From Amycolatopsis alba DSM 44262 (GTDB taxonomy: Bacteria > Actinomycetota > Actinomycetes > Mycobacteriales > Pseudonocardiaceae), in assembly GCF_000384215.1 (NCBI RefSeq), contig NZ_KB913032.1, forward strand, positions 8,083,605-8,147,604: a stretch of 64,000 nt of DNA, written 5' to 3'. Numbering within the stretch: the stretch's first letter is position 1; each line of letters opens with the position of its first letter. The notes beneath the pieces were generated by a model that searched no databases, was not told where the DNA came from, and saw nothing but the letters and a program-made list of their open reading frames with translations. The position numbers and the translations under genes are program-made. Shown one piece after another: positions 42,261 through 51,677 of the stretch.

Positions 42261-43400
42261 ATGAGACTGACCGACGAACAGCGGGCCCTTCGCGAGACCG
42301 CGGCGGAGTTCGCCGCGGAGCACCTCGCCCCGCACGCGATCGAATGGGACCAGGCCAAGCACTTCCCGGTCGACGTCCTGCGCAAGGCCGCCCAGCTGGG
42401 CATGGGCGGCGTCTACCTGCCCGAAGACCTCGGCGGCTCCGCGCTCGGACGGCTCGACGGCGTCCTCGTCTTCGAGGCGCTCGCCACCGGCTGCCCTTCG
42501 CTGGCCGCGTATATCTCCATCCACAACATGGTCGCGACCATGATCGACAAGTTCGGCGACGACGCCCAGCGGCACCGGTACCTGCCGCGGATGTCCACTA
42601 TGGATACTTTCGGCAGCTATTGCCTCACCGAGCCGGACGCCGGTTCCGACGCGGCGGCGCTCTCCACCCGCGCCCGCCGCGAGGGTGACGAGTACGTCCT
42701 CGACGGAGTCAAGCAGTTCATCTCCGGCGCGGGTATCTCGGACGTCCACGTCGTGCTCGCCCGCACCGGCGGCCCCGGCGCGCGCGGCATCTCGGCGTTC
42801 ATCGTCGACCGGGACACCCCCGGCGTTTCCTTCGGCCCCAACGAGATCAAGATGGGCTGGAACGCCCAGCCCACCCGGCAGGTCATCTTCGACGGCGCCC
42901 GCGTCCCGGCGTCCGCGCTGCTCGGCGGTGAGGGCAACGGTTTCCGCGTCGCGATGTCCGCGCTGGACGGGGGCAGGCTCAACATCTCGGCCTGCTCCCT
43001 CGGCGGCGCCGAGGCCGCGCTCGGTATGGCCGTCCGGCATCTGTCGGAGCGTTCGGCGTTCGGCGAGAAGCTGTCGGAGAAGCAGGCGCTGCAGTTCCGG
43101 CTCGCGGACATGCGCACCGATCTCGAAGCCGCCCGCACCCTGCTCTGGCGGGCCGCGGACGCGCTCGACCATGGCGAGGACACCGCGACCCAGCTTTCGG
43201 CGATGGCGAAACGCTTCTGCACCGACACCGGGTTCGAGGTGGCCAACCAGGCGCTGCAGCTGCACGGCGGCTACGGCTACCTCGCCGAGTACGGACTGGA
43301 GAAGATCGTCCGCGACCTGCGGGTGCACCAGATCCTCGAAGGGACCAACGAAATCATGCGCGTGATCATCTCGCGCCGGATGCTGCAGGAGGCTTCGTGA
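42261..43400 (+). CDS. Acyl-CoA dehydrogenase, probably isobutyryl-CoA dehydrogenase
   Basis: A 379-residue flavin enzyme starting seven bases after mmsA. In valine breakdown it oxidises isobutyryl-CoA to methacrylyl-CoA, passing electrons to ETF. The first signature is CLTEPDAGSDAAAL and the second HGGYGYLAEYGLEKIVRDLR, followed by LEGTNEIMR with the catalytic-base Glu. The specific substrate is assigned from the operon (mmsA, hydrolase, mmsB), not from residues. Its stop overlaps the next start (GTGA). Confidence 0.9.
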   Translation: MRLTDEQRALRETAAEFAAEHLAPHAIEWDQAKHFPVDVLRKAAQLGMGGVYLPEDLGGSALGRLDGVLVFEALATGCPSLAAYISIHNMVATMIDKFGDDAQRHRYLPRMSTMDTFGSYCLTEPDAGSDAAALSTRARREGDEYVLDGVKQFISGAGISDVHVVLARTGGPGARGISAFIVDRDTPGVSFGPNEIKMGWNAQPTRQVIFDGARVPASALLGGEGNGFRVAMSALDGGRLNISACSLGGAEAALGMAVRHLSERSAFGEKLSEKQALQFRLADMRTDLEAARTLLWRAADALDHGEDTATQLSAMAKRFCTDTGFEVANQALQLHGGYGYLAEYGLEKIVRDLRVHQILEGTNEIMRVIISRRMLQEAS

Positions 43401-44425
43401 ACGACGTCGGATTCCTCGTCCACAGTGGAATCGGCCGGATCACCCTGAACCGGCCGCGAGCACTGAACTCGCTGAACCACGGCATGGTCCTCGCCATGCT
43501 CGACCAGCTCGAAGCGTGGCGTTCCGACCCGGCGGTCCGCGCCGTCCTGATCGACGGCGCGGGTGACCGCGGGCTGTGCGCGGGTGGCGACATCCGCGCC
43601 ATCTACGACGACGCCCGCACCGGCGGCACCGCGTCACTGGGGTTCTGGGCCGACGAGTACCGGCTCAACGCGCTGATCTCGCGCTACCCCAAGCCGTACC
43701 TGGCGCTCATGGACGGGCTCGTCATGGGCGGCGGGGTCGGCGTCTCGGCGCACGGCAGCCACCGGATCGTCACCGAACGCTCCCGTGTCGGCATGCCCGA
43801 GACCGGCATCGGCTTCGTCCCGGACGTCGGCGGCACCTACCTGCTGTCCAGGACACCCGGTGAGCTCGGCACGCATATCGCCCTCACCGCCGGGTCGATC
43901 TCGGGCCCCGACGCGATCCACTGTGGACTCGCCGATCACTTCGTGCCCAGCGAACGGGTCCCGGACCTGCTCGACGCGCTCGCGTCGCGGACCCCGGACA
44001 CCGCGCTGGAGCTGATCGCCGAACCCGCCCCGCCGAGCGCGCTGGCCGAGGACGCCGGCTGGATCGACCGGTGCTACGCGGCCGACACGGTCGAGGAGAT
44101 CCTGACCCGGCTCCACGCGAGCGGTGACGCGGCCGCGACCGCCGCCAAGGAGATCGAGGCGAAGTCGCCGACCTCGCTGAAGGTGACCCTGCGGGCACTG
44201 CGCTCGGCCGCGGCGCTGCCCGATCTGGAAGCCGTGCTGGCACAGGAGTTCCGGATCTCGGCCCACGCGCTCTCTTCGGCCGAGTTCGTCGAGGGCATCC
44301 GGGCGCAGATCATCGACAAGGACCGCTCCCCGAAGTGGTCTCCCGCCACTCTGTCCGAAGTGGACGACAAGCTGGTCGGCTCCTACTTCGCCGGTCTCGG
44401 CGACGCCGAGTGGGTGGCCCGATGA
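43397..44425 (+). CDS. 3-Hydroxyisobutyryl-CoA hydrolase (crotonase fold)
   Basis: A 342-residue crotonase-family protein with GTG 43397 overlapping the preceding stop. The oxyanion loops are GLCAGGDIRAIYDD and MDGLVMGGGVGVS; MPETGIGFVPDVGGTYLLSR carries the Glu and Asp typical of HIBCH enzymes. Its length (340 rather than 260 residues) and the C-terminal extension (EFRISAHALSSAEFVEGIRA) also mark HIBCH. It releases free 3-hydroxyisobutyrate from its CoA ester for MmsB. The stop overlaps mmsB (ATGA). Confidence 0.92.
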   Translation: MNDVGFLVHSGIGRITLNRPRALNSLNHGMVLAMLDQLEAWRSDPAVRAVLIDGAGDRGLCAGGDIRAIYDDARTGGTASLGFWADEYRLNALISRYPKPYLALMDGLVMGGGVGVSAHGSHRIVTERSRVGMPETGIGFVPDVGGTYLLSRTPGELGTHIALTAGSISGPDAIHCGLADHFVPSERVPDLLDALASRTPDTALELIAEPAPPSALAEDAGWIDRCYAADTVEEILTRLHASGDAAATAAKEIEAKSPTSLKVTLRALRSAAALPDLEAVLAQEFRISAHALSSAEFVEGIRAQIIDKDRSPKWSPATLSEVDDKLVGSYFAGLGDAEWVAR

Positions 44426-45309
44426 CGATCGCCTTCCTCGGCCTGGGCAACATGGGCGGGCCGATGGCCGCCAACCTGGTCAAGTCCGGTGAAACCGTCC
44501 ACGGCTACGACCCGGCCGCCACGGCCCGGTCCGAGGGCGTGGCCAGGTTCGACAGCGCGATCGCGGCGGTCGCGGCGGCGGACGTCGTGATCACGATGCT
44601 GCCCAGCGGCAAGCACGTCCTCGACTGCTACCGGGAGATCCTGCCGTCCGCAAGGCCGGGGACGCTGTTCGTCGACTGCTCCACCATCGACGTCGCCGAT
44701 GCCCGGCAAGCGGCCGAACTGGTCACGGCGGCCGGCCACCGGGCGGTCGACGCGCCGGTGTCCGGCGGTGTGGTCGGCGCCGAGGCCGGAACGCTGACGT
44801 TCATGGTCGGCGGCGCCACTGAGGCGTTCGCCGCCGTCGAGCCGTTCCTGGCCGTCCTGGGCGCCAGGGCGATCCACTGCGGCGCTTCCGGCGCCGGTCA
44901 GGCGGCGAAGATCTGCAACAACATGATCCTCGGCGTCTCGATGATCGCCATCTCGGAGGCGTTCGCCCTCGGCGAGGAACTCGGCCTCACCCACCAGGCC
45001 CTGTTCGACGTCGCCTCGACCGCGTCCGGGCAGTGCTGGGCGCTGACCACCAACTGCCCGGTGCCCGGCCCCGTCCCGGCCAGCCCCGCCAACCGGGAGT
45101 ACTCCGGCGGGTTCGCCAGCGGCCTGATGCTGAAGGACCTGCGCCTGGCCGAATCGGCGGCCAGGGACAACGACGTCGCCACCCTGCTCGGCACGAGGGC
45201 CGCGGAACTCTACGCGGCGTTCGTCGAGCGGGACGGTCCCGGCCGGGACTTCTCCGCCATCATCACCGCCGTCCGCGACGGCCTTCTCACCAAGGAACCC
45301 ACCGCATGA
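44422..45309 (+). CDS. mmsB: 3-Hydroxyisobutyrate dehydrogenase
   Basis: A 295-residue beta-hydroxyacid dehydrogenase. ATG 44422 overlaps the upstream stop. The Rossmann motif is [37 protein letters not shown] is the substrate loop, and the catalytic Lys lies in [12 protein letters not shown]. It oxidises 3-hydroxyisobutyrate to methylmalonate semialdehyde with NAD+, supplying MmsA. Its stop overlaps the start of the enoyl-CoA hydratase (ATGA), so all five genes are coupled. Confidence 0.95.
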   Translation: MTIAFLGLGNMGGPMAANLVKSGETVHGYDPAATARSEGVARFDSAIAAVAAADVVITMLPSGKHVLDCYREILPSARPGTLFVDCSTIDVADARQAAELVTAAGHRAVDAPVSGGVVGAEAGTLTFMVGGATEAFAAVEPFLAVLGARAIHCGASGAGQAAKICNNMILGVSMIAISEAFALGEELGLTHQALFDVASTASGQCWALTTNCPVPGPVPASPANREYSGGFASGLMLKDLRLAESAARDNDVATLLGTRAAELYAAFVERDGPGRDFSAIITAVRDGLLTKEPTA

Positions 45310-46085
45310 GCGAGTACGAGACCATCACCGTCGAGCGGGCGGGTGACCGCGTCGCCCTGATCACCCTCAACCGGCCGAAGGCACTCAACGCGCTGAACCT
45401 GCGGGCCATGCGGGAGATCACCGGGGCGGCGGGAGAACTCGGCCAGGATCCCGGCGTCGGCGCCATCGTGCTCACCGGCTCCGCCAAGGCCTTCGCGGCG
45501 GGCGCGGACATCAAGGAGATGCAGCCGCAGTCGTTCAGCGACGTCTACGCGGCCGACTGGTTCGCGGGCTGGGACGCGCTTTCCCGCGTCCGCGTCCCGC
45601 TGATCGCCGCGGTCTCCGGGTACGCCCTCGGCGGTGGCTGCGAACTCGCCATGATGTGCGACGTCCTGATCGCGGCCGAGAACGCCAAGTTCGGCCAGCC
45701 GGAGATCACCCTCGGCGTCATCCCCGGCATGGGCGGCTCGCAACGGCTGACCCGCGCGATCGGCAAGGCCAAGGCGATGGACCTCTGCCTCACCGGCCGG
45801 ATGATCGACGCCGCCGAGGCCGAGCGGTCGGGCCTCGTCTCCCGTGTCGTCCCCGCGGAAAGCCTGCTCGACGACGCCCTCGCCGTCGCGGCGAAGATCG
45901 CGAGTATGTCGCGTCCCGCCGCGATGATGGTCAAGGAGGCCGTGAACCAGGCTTTCGAGTCCGGGCTGGCCGACGGTCTCCGGTTCGAACGGCGCCTGTT
46001 CCACGGCACCTTCGCCACCCAGGACCAGAAGGAGGGGATGGCCGCGTTCACAGAGAAGCGCGAGCCGGAGTTCCTTCACTCCTGA
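45306..46085 (+). CDS. Enoyl-CoA hydratase (methacrylyl-CoA hydratase candidate)
   Basis: A 259-residue crotonase. ATG 45306 overlaps the mmsB stop. Motifs: [10 protein letters not shown] and [16 protein letters not shown] (oxyanion hole), followed by [19 protein letters not shown] with both catalytic Glu residues (positions about 115 and 135). This is the classic short-chain hydratase pattern, and in the operon it fits hydration of methacrylyl-CoA to 3-hydroxyisobutyryl-CoA, the step between the dehydrogenase and the hydrolase. It ends the operon and overlaps the SWIM gene tail to tail by 10 bases. Confidence 0.92.
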   Translation: MSEYETITVERAGDRVALITLNRPKALNALNLRAMREITGAAGELGQDPGVGAIVLTGSAKAFAAGADIKEMQPQSFSDVYAADWFAGWDALSRVRVPLIAAVSGYALGGGCELAMMCDVLIAAENAKFGQPEITLGVIPGMGGSQRLTRAIGKAKAMDLCLTGRMIDAAEAERSGLVSRVVPAESLLDDALAVAAKIASMSRPAAMMVKEAVNQAFESGLADGLRFERRLFHGTFATQDQKEGMAAFTEKREPEFLHS

Positions 46086-46777
46086 CCGGTGAGCGACCGG
46101 TAGAGCGGTCGCAGCAGGGTGGTGACCGAGGTTCCGTCCACCGTGGCCTTGAGCGGCGGGACCTCGTCCAGGAGTACCGGCGGATCCCCGGCCGGCGGTC
46201 GTCGCGTGTTCGTGACGTCCCCGGCCGGGCCCCAGCCGAAGAAGTCGTCCATCACTTCGTCCAGGCCGGGCGTCTCGTCGTCCGCCGACGGAGCCGTCAC
46301 GCGGGCACCGGCCTGCCGCCCGATCTCTTCGAGCAGCGTCGCGCGATCGCGTCCGCGGAGGGCGAAGATCGAGAACGGGTCCGCGTCTTCTTCGAGTGCG
46401 ATCAGCCCCGCGACGAGGTGATCGCACGGAACGCGAGTGCCGGGACACGTGCAGTCCAGCGACAGTTCCCACGCCGCTTCGGGGAACAGCGGCACCCGTT
46501 CCGCGGCGAAGAAGCGTTCGATGTCGTCCGGGACCTGGCCGTCGAGCAAGGCCGTCGTCGTGGTCTCGTCCGCGACGACGGCGGCGATCACCGCCGTCCA
46601 CACCTGTTTGCCGAACGTCGGTAGCCCGACGCGGACGTCGTAGAACCGCTGCCGCGTCACCCGGACCCGTGCGACGGCGGCGCCGGGCCCGACCGTGAGG
46701 GTGTCGACCCGGCACGGCGGCACCAGTCCTTTGTGGACGCCGAGCTCGTCGAGTGCCCGGCGGAATCCGTCAGTCAC
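46076..46777 (-). CDS. SWIM zinc-finger protein paired with an SNF2 helicase
   Basis: A 233-residue protein. GTG 46777 lies inside the end of the helicase gene (8-base overlap), so it is translated with it. A SWIM motif [16 protein letters not shown] (CxC...CxH, residues about 110-125) could bind zinc and DNA or protein. The C-terminal part is acidic and Pro-rich. SWIM proteins and SNF2 helicases are commonly linked in bacteria, either fused or adjacent, and are proposed to act in chromatin remodelling or DNA repair; a direct role is not known here. Confidence 0.85.
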   Translation of the reverse strand: MTDGFRRALDELGVHKGLVPPCRVDTLTVGPGAAVARVRVTRQRFYDVRVGLPTFGKQVWTAVIAAVVADETTTTALLDGQVPDDIERFFAAERVPLFPEAAWELSLDCTCPGTRVPCDHLVAGLIALEEDADPFSIFALRGRDRATLLEEIGRQAGARVTAPSADDETPGLDEVMDDFFGWGPAGDVTNTRRPPAGDPPVLLDEVPPLKATVDGTSVTTLLRPLYRSLTGQE

Positions 46778-49766
46778 CGGCCGCCTCCCGTCCCAGTGCG
46801 AAGACCTCGCGCAGCGAGGCCGTGGACAGCTCCGTGAGCCAGTCCTCCCCGTCGGTGACGACGAGGTCGGCCAGCGCTTCCTTCTTCGTGATGACGGCGT
46901 CGATCCGTTCCTCGATGGTGCCGGGGCAGACGAACTTCCGCACCTGGACGTTGTTCCGCTGGCCGATGCGGAAAGCACGGTCGGTGGCCTGTTCCTCGAC
47001 CGCCGGATTCCACCACCGGTCCAGATGCAGGACGTGGGTGGCCGCGGTGAGAGTCAGCCCCGCTCCCCCGGTCTTCAGCGAGGCGAGCAGGATCGACGGG
47101 CCCTCACCCGACTGGAAGTGCTCGACTATCGAGTCGCGGCGCCGCTGCGACAAGCCGCCGTGCAGGAAGGCGATCTTCACGTTCAGCCTGCTCGAAAGAT
47201 GCGGAACGAGCAGGTGACCGAACTCGGCGAACTGGGTGAAGCACAGCGCGCGGTCACCCGAGTCGAGGATCTCCGCCAGGAGTTCTTCGAGCCGGTTGAC
47301 CTTGCCGGAACGGGTCCCGATCGGCGAGCCGTCGTGCAGCAGATGCGCGGGATGGTTGCAGATCTGCTTGAGCTTGGTGATCGCGGCGAGGATGTTGCCG
47401 CGTCGTTTGACCCCGGCGCTGTCGGCGATCTTCGTCATCATCTCGTCGACGGTCGCGCGGTACAGCGTCACCTGTTCGCGGGTGAGGCGGTATTCCTGGA
47501 GGATCTCGATCTTCTCGGGCAGGTCGGCGAGTACGGTGGGGTCGGTTTTGAGGCGCCGCAACAGGAACGGCCGGGTCAGCCGGCGCAGTTCGGTGGCCGC
47601 GGCGAGGTCGCCCCGGCGTTCGATCGGCACCTCGAACCGCTCGCGGAAATCCTGCCTGCCACCGAGTACACCGGGGTTGAGCAGATCCGAGAGCGCCCAC
47701 AGGTCGGCGAGCCGGTTCTCCACCGGTGTCCCGGTCAGCGCGACCCGGTGCCCGGCCTGGATCCGGCGCAAAGCCTGCGCCGGCGCGGTGTTCTGGTTCT
47801 TGACCGCCTGCGCCTCGTCCAGCACGAGCCGGTGCCACCGGGTGCCCGCGAGCTCGTCCGCGTCGCGCGCGGCGGTCGAGTAGGTGGTGACGACGAGATC
47901 CGCGCCCTGGATGCGCGCGTACTCACGCTCGGCACCGTGATGGATGTGCACGCGCAGCTCGGGCGCGAACCTGGCCGCTTCGCGCTGCCACGTCCCGAGC
48001 AGCGACATCGGGCAGACGAGCAGCGTCGGCCCGATGTCGCCCTGTGCCCGCTCGATCGCTTCGAGGGCGAGAAGCTGGACGGTCTTGCCGAGCCCCATGT
48101 CGTCGGCGAGGCAGGCGCCGAGACCGATCGACGCCATGAACGAAAGCCACGCGACACCACGGCTCTGGTACGGCCGCAGGGTCGCGAGAAACGTCGGCGG
48201 CGGCTCGACCGGCTCGATGGTGCGCTGGACGCGCCCGGCGAGGAAGTCGTCGATCCAGCCGTCGGTCGTGACCTCGGTGACCGGCAGCGGCGCTTCGAAG
48301 CCTCCGCGGAGCAGGGCCAGCATGTCCGCCGGGGTGGGCAGCGGCGGTTTCTCCCGGTCCGGCTCGCGGCGGAGGTACTCGAGACCGGCGCGCAGCAGCT
48401 CGGGATCCACGCTCACCCAGCGGCCGCGCAGCCGCACCAGCGACGACTTCGCGGCGGCGAGCCCGGCGAGTTCCTCGTCGGTCAGCGCGTCCTCCCCGAC
48501 GGCGAGCGCCCAGCGGTAGGACGCCAGCTGGTGGCGGCCGAGCCGGTGCACGGCGGCCTGGTCGACGGGCGCGCCGCGGACAGACAGCTTGAGCGCGAGC
48601 TTCCGCCTGCCGCCCCAGCTCGACGGGAGCTGGACGTCGAATCCGGCCGCGACCAGCTGTTCCGCGCCGCCGTCGAGGAATTCCACGGTCTCGGCGACGG
48701 TGAGGTCGTAGATGCCCGGCTTCGCGGCCTCGACCGCCGGGCCGAGCAGCGGCAGCACTCCGGCGGCTCGTTCCAGCTCGGCGGTGAACAGGCCTTCGGG
48801 GTCGGTGAACCTCGCGCCCGCCTTGCCGGACCAGACGTCCTCGGCCGGGAGCAGGAGGCTGGGATCGGCCGCCGAGCGCAGCAGGAAACGCAGCTGCCAC
48901 TTGGTCCCGTCGCCGGTCTGGTCGTCCGGGTCGTCTTCGGGGCCGTACAGCGTGGGGACCTCGTCGAGCCGGAGGCAGACGGTGCCCTCGGTGAGGTCGG
49001 TGTCGCCGACGGCGTCCCAGGCCGCGATGCCCTCGGCGACGATCCCCATCCGCCCCGGCGCCTGGCCGATCCGGTCGTCGGCGCTCTTCAGCGCGTGGAG
49101 CCATGACCCGAACGGGCCTTCGCGGCCGTCGCTCTCCGTGGCGTGCCCGGCGGCGGCCAGCCGTTCGCGGACGGCGGCGTCGACCAGGGTGTGGAGCGCG
49201 TCGGTGACCAGCGCCGCCGGGGACGGTCCGGGGTGCTCGGCCCGGCCGACCGGCGGGGTGGCCGCGATCAGCGCCCGGAGCGCGACCGCGTCGCCGCCAC
49301 GGGCCACCGGCCGCCAGCGCGCCCGCGCCACGATCTCGTTCCGCACGAGCGTGGGGAGCACCCGGCCGCGGCGCACCAGGTCGTCCGCCAGCCGGACGAC
49401 CGCGCGGAGGTGCCGGACGGAGGTGCCGTAGCTGACTGTGCCCGCCAGGTCCCCCAGCTCGGAAGGGTCGATCAGGAGCGCCGGAACCGACCAGGGTTCC
49501 AGCGTCAGCTCCTGCTGCGGACGGCCGCGGGAACCCAGTTCAGGCGAAGCGACCGGACCGCCGCGCCGTGACGGAAGCAGCAGGACGGCCGACGCCGGTT
49601 TGCCGGGATGCAGGGCGGTCAGATCCGCGACCGACGCGGCGAACGGATGCGGCCGGGCCGAGCTCGACGGCCGCATCGACGTCGTCGCCGGGCGGTCGCC
49701 GTGTTCACCCCACAGCACGATCCCGCGGCCACGGGACCACAGGCCGTGCACGACGAGTGGCACCAT
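46770..49766 (-). CDS. SNF2/RapA-like DEAD/H-box ATPase
   Basis: A 998-residue helicase-like protein. The N-terminal ~480 residues contain no motif I can name and correspond to the bacterial SNF2 leader domain. Motif I is CLADDMGLGKTVQLLAL, motif II is DEAQ (LVLDEAQAVKN), and motif VI is QATDRAFRIGQRNNV. LLASLKTGGAGLTLTAATHV and HLDRWWNPAVEEQ are also typical. It should translocate on double-stranded DNA using ATP. Its partner is the SWIM protein just downstream. Promoter elements are not obvious in the 146-bp interval to the next gene. Confidence 0.93.
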   Translation of the reverse strand: MVPLVVHGLWSRGRGIVLWGEHGDRPATTSMRPSSSARPHPFAASVADLTALHPGKPASAVLLLPSRRGGPVASPELGSRGRPQQELTLEPWSVPALLIDPSELGDLAGTVSYGTSVRHLRAVVRLADDLVRRGRVLPTLVRNEIVARARWRPVARGGDAVALRALIAATPPVGRAEHPGPSPAALVTDALHTLVDAAVRERLAAAGHATESDGREGPFGSWLHALKSADDRIGQAPGRMGIVAEGIAAWDAVGDTDLTEGTVCLRLDEVPTLYGPEDDPDDQTGDGTKWQLRFLLRSAADPSLLLPAEDVWSGKAGARFTDPEGLFTAELERAAGVLPLLGPAVEAAKPGIYDLTVAETVEFLDGGAEQLVAAGFDVQLPSSWGGRRKLALKLSVRGAPVDQAAVHRLGRHQLASYRWALAVGEDALTDEELAGLAAAKSSLVRLRGRWVSVDPELLRAGLEYLRREPDREKPPLPTPADMLALLRGGFEAPLPVTEVTTDGWIDDFLAGRVQRTIEPVEPPPTFLATLRPYQSRGVAWLSFMASIGLGACLADDMGLGKTVQLLALEAIERAQGDIGPTLLVCPMSLLGTWQREAARFAPELRVHIHHGAEREYARIQGADLVVTTYSTAARDADELAGTRWHRLVLDEAQAVKNQNTAPAQALRRIQAGHRVALTGTPVENRLADLWALSDLLNPGVLGGRQDFRERFEVPIERRGDLAAATELRRLTRPFLLRRLKTDPTVLADLPEKIEILQEYRLTREQVTLYRATVDEMMTKIADSAGVKRRGNILAAITKLKQICNHPAHLLHDGSPIGTRSGKVNRLEELLAEILDSGDRALCFTQFAEFGHLLVPHLSSRLNVKIAFLHGGLSQRRRDSIVEHFQSGEGPSILLASLKTGGAGLTLTAATHVLHLDRWWNPAVEEQATDRAFRIGQRNNVQVRKFVCPGTIEERIDAVITKKEALADLVVTDGEDWLTELSTASLREVFALGREAAGD

Positions 49767-49912
49767 GATCTCCCTTCCGCGGTCCGGTCGCTCCCAGCAT
49801 GCCCGGCGCCGATCAGCGGCCGGTCAGCGAGGGTCACACCATCGTGTAGCTAGGCGGCGGTCCCCCGCTCTTCTAGCCTGATGAGCTAGTCCCCACACGG
49901 AAGCGATCCTTG

Positions 49913-51028
49913 ATGACCGACGGAGAAGCACGCGCCGGCGTGCTGTCGAAACGCGCTCTCGTGATCGCTTCCCACGCGGTGGAGAGAGCCGCGCTCGCCG
50001 AGGGCACCGACGAGAACATGGTCGTTCTCGCGCTCTTCCAGCGGCTGCCCTACTTCGAGCGGGAACGCGAAGTTTACGCGAGGATCGCCCGGCGCGCGGC
50101 CGTGACCGTCGTCGGCATGGTCGACTCCGGCCGCCCGGACCTGCCGCACGGCGTGACCCCGGTGCTGCTGCGCGCCAACGAGAACCTCGCCCGTGAATGG
50201 TCGGTCGCGGTCCTCACCCCGACCTTCGGCGGCTCGGTGGTCGCGCAGGACCTCGACGACGTCGACCCGTCGGCGACATCCGTCGAAGCGGCGCGGCGGT
50301 TCCAGGGGCGCTGGGGTTTCCGCCGCGACGAGGCCTACGCCGAGGTCGTCCGGCTGCGCGACGCGCTCGGCGACCGTCTGCCGCCCACCGCGCGGATCAA
50401 GATCGACGAGGTACTGAGAAGCGTCACGACCCCCGCGGCGGCGCCGGTGGAGAACCGCGCGGAAGCGGCTCTGCGGCACCTCGCCGGCCGGCTGGAACGG
50501 CAAGCGCCGACGAAGCTCGCGGAACCCGCCCTCGCGACCGATCCCGACACCGGCCTGGCGACCATGGCCGGGATCTCCGGCTGGCTGGGCGCGTCGACCG
50601 ACACCGTCCCGCTCGGCCTGATCCTGATCACCGTCGACGATCTGGAGGAAGTCGGACGGCGGCACGGCAACCGGGTCAAGATGCACACCGAGCAGAACAT
50701 CGCGGATCTGATCCGCGAGGATCTCCGCCCGCTGGACCGGGCCGTCCGGCTCGGCACCGACGAGTTCCTGCTCGTCCAGCCCGCGCTGGAAACGGCGGAA
50801 CTGACCGAACGCAGCCTGCGCCTCGAACGCAGGCTCGGCGCCCTCCACGCCACCTACCCGTTCGTGGATCTGCATCCGCGGACGACGACCATGCTCACCC
50901 GGAAACGGCCGCTGCCCGTGAATTCCCTGCGCGCGCAGCTGAAGCAGGTGCCGACAGCGGTGCTGTGGCCGCCCAGTCACGGCATGCTCCCGACGCCGAA
51001 CGGCAACGGCTCACCCTGGTTCCACTGA
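49913..51028 (+). CDS. DICT sensory domain fused to a degenerate GGDEF domain
   Basis: A 371-residue protein. ATG 49913 follows a GGAAG; the base before gives an in-frame TTG of no consequence. Residues about 10-145 fit a DICT domain (KRALVIASHAVERAALAEG, FQRLPYFEREREVYARIA). A linker leads to a GGDEF-like domain (about 205-345: DPDTGLATMAGISGWLG; RLGTDEFLLVQPA), where the signature is GTDEF and the fold is short. Diguanylate cyclase activity is doubtful; it may bind GTP or c-di-GMP, or only signal by contact. DICT domains are light- or ligand-linked in other bacteria. Confidence 0.8.
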   Translation: MTDGEARAGVLSKRALVIASHAVERAALAEGTDENMVVLALFQRLPYFEREREVYARIARRAAVTVVGMVDSGRPDLPHGVTPVLLRANENLAREWSVAVLTPTFGGSVVAQDLDDVDPSATSVEAARRFQGRWGFRRDEAYAEVVRLRDALGDRLPPTARIKIDEVLRSVTTPAAAPVENRAEAALRHLAGRLERQAPTKLAEPALATDPDTGLATMAGISGWLGASTDTVPLGLILITVDDLEEVGRRHGNRVKMHTEQNIADLIREDLRPLDRAVRLGTDEFLLVQPALETAELTERSLRLERRLGALHATYPFVDLHPRTTTMLTRKRPLPVNSLRAQLKQVPTAVLWPPSHGMLPTPNGNGSPWFH

Positions 51029-51041
51029 TACGGTCCGTCCG

Positions 51042-51674
51042 GTGAAAACCGTCCTGGACACGATCGATCCGCGCGAAGCGCTGACGATCCTCGGCCCTTC
51101 GAAGGCCAAGATCCGAGGCGGCGACGCCTCCGCGAAGACCAGCGCGAACTGGCCCGAACCGATGCTGCGCGCGCGGGCCGATGTCCTGGCGAAGTCCAAG
51201 GTCGACAGTGGCGGGCTGCGGCCCGCGTGGCTCCGCTACAGCGGGAACTTCTACCGGAACGTCGGCGATGCGCTCGGCGATGCGGCCGGGCACGGACGAT
51301 TGCTGCTCCTCAGCGGCGGCTACGGAATCCTGCGGGCCGACGAGCCGATCTCCTGCTACGACCGGAAACTGAGGCTCGGCGACTGGCCGCCCGGCGTGCT
51401 CGAAGACACCGTCATCGAGGAGGCGCGCCGGATCGGCGCGACGAACGTGGTCACGTTCGTGTCCGCCAGCGCCGACTACGCCAAACTGGTCCGGCGGATT
51501 CCTTGGGGCTCCACGGAAATCGGCGGCGTGCTGGTGACGATCGACTTCCACGGCGGCGGGGCGCAGGTCGAGGTACCCCGGCGGCTGGCTCAGGCTTTCG
51601 GCGCGTGGTGGCGCCGCTCGCCGTCGGACTACCCACCGGGCATGGTCGCCGAGGTGCTGGGCCGGCGCCGCTGA
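51042..51674 (+). CDS. YaaA/DUF6884-like protein of unknown function
   Basis: A 210-residue protein with GTG 51042, 13 bases after the upstream gene. The central GRLLLLSGGYGILRADEPIS and YDRKLRLGDWPPGVLE resemble YaaA or DUF6884 proteins (short Rossmann-like fold, proposed DNA-damage or peroxide-stress role). No catalytic motif is evident. The assignment rests on a pattern, so it should be treated as hypothetical. It is convergent with marR at the end, with only 3 bases between them. Confidence 0.55.
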   Translation: MKTVLDTIDPREALTILGPSKAKIRGGDASAKTSANWPEPMLRARADVLAKSKVDSGGLRPAWLRYSGNFYRNVGDALGDAAGHGRLLLLSGGYGILRADEPISCYDRKLRLGDWPPGVLEDTVIEEARRIGATNVVTFVSASADYAKLVRRIPWGSTEIGGVLVTIDFHGGGAQVEVPRRLAQAFGAWWRRSPSDYPPGMVAEVLGRRR

Positions 51675-51677
51675 CCG

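Noticed and set aside
46695..49106. An 803-codon plus-strand frame opposite the SNF2 gene
   Set aside because: No recognisable domain, biased composition, and it is antisense to a helicase with complete motifs.
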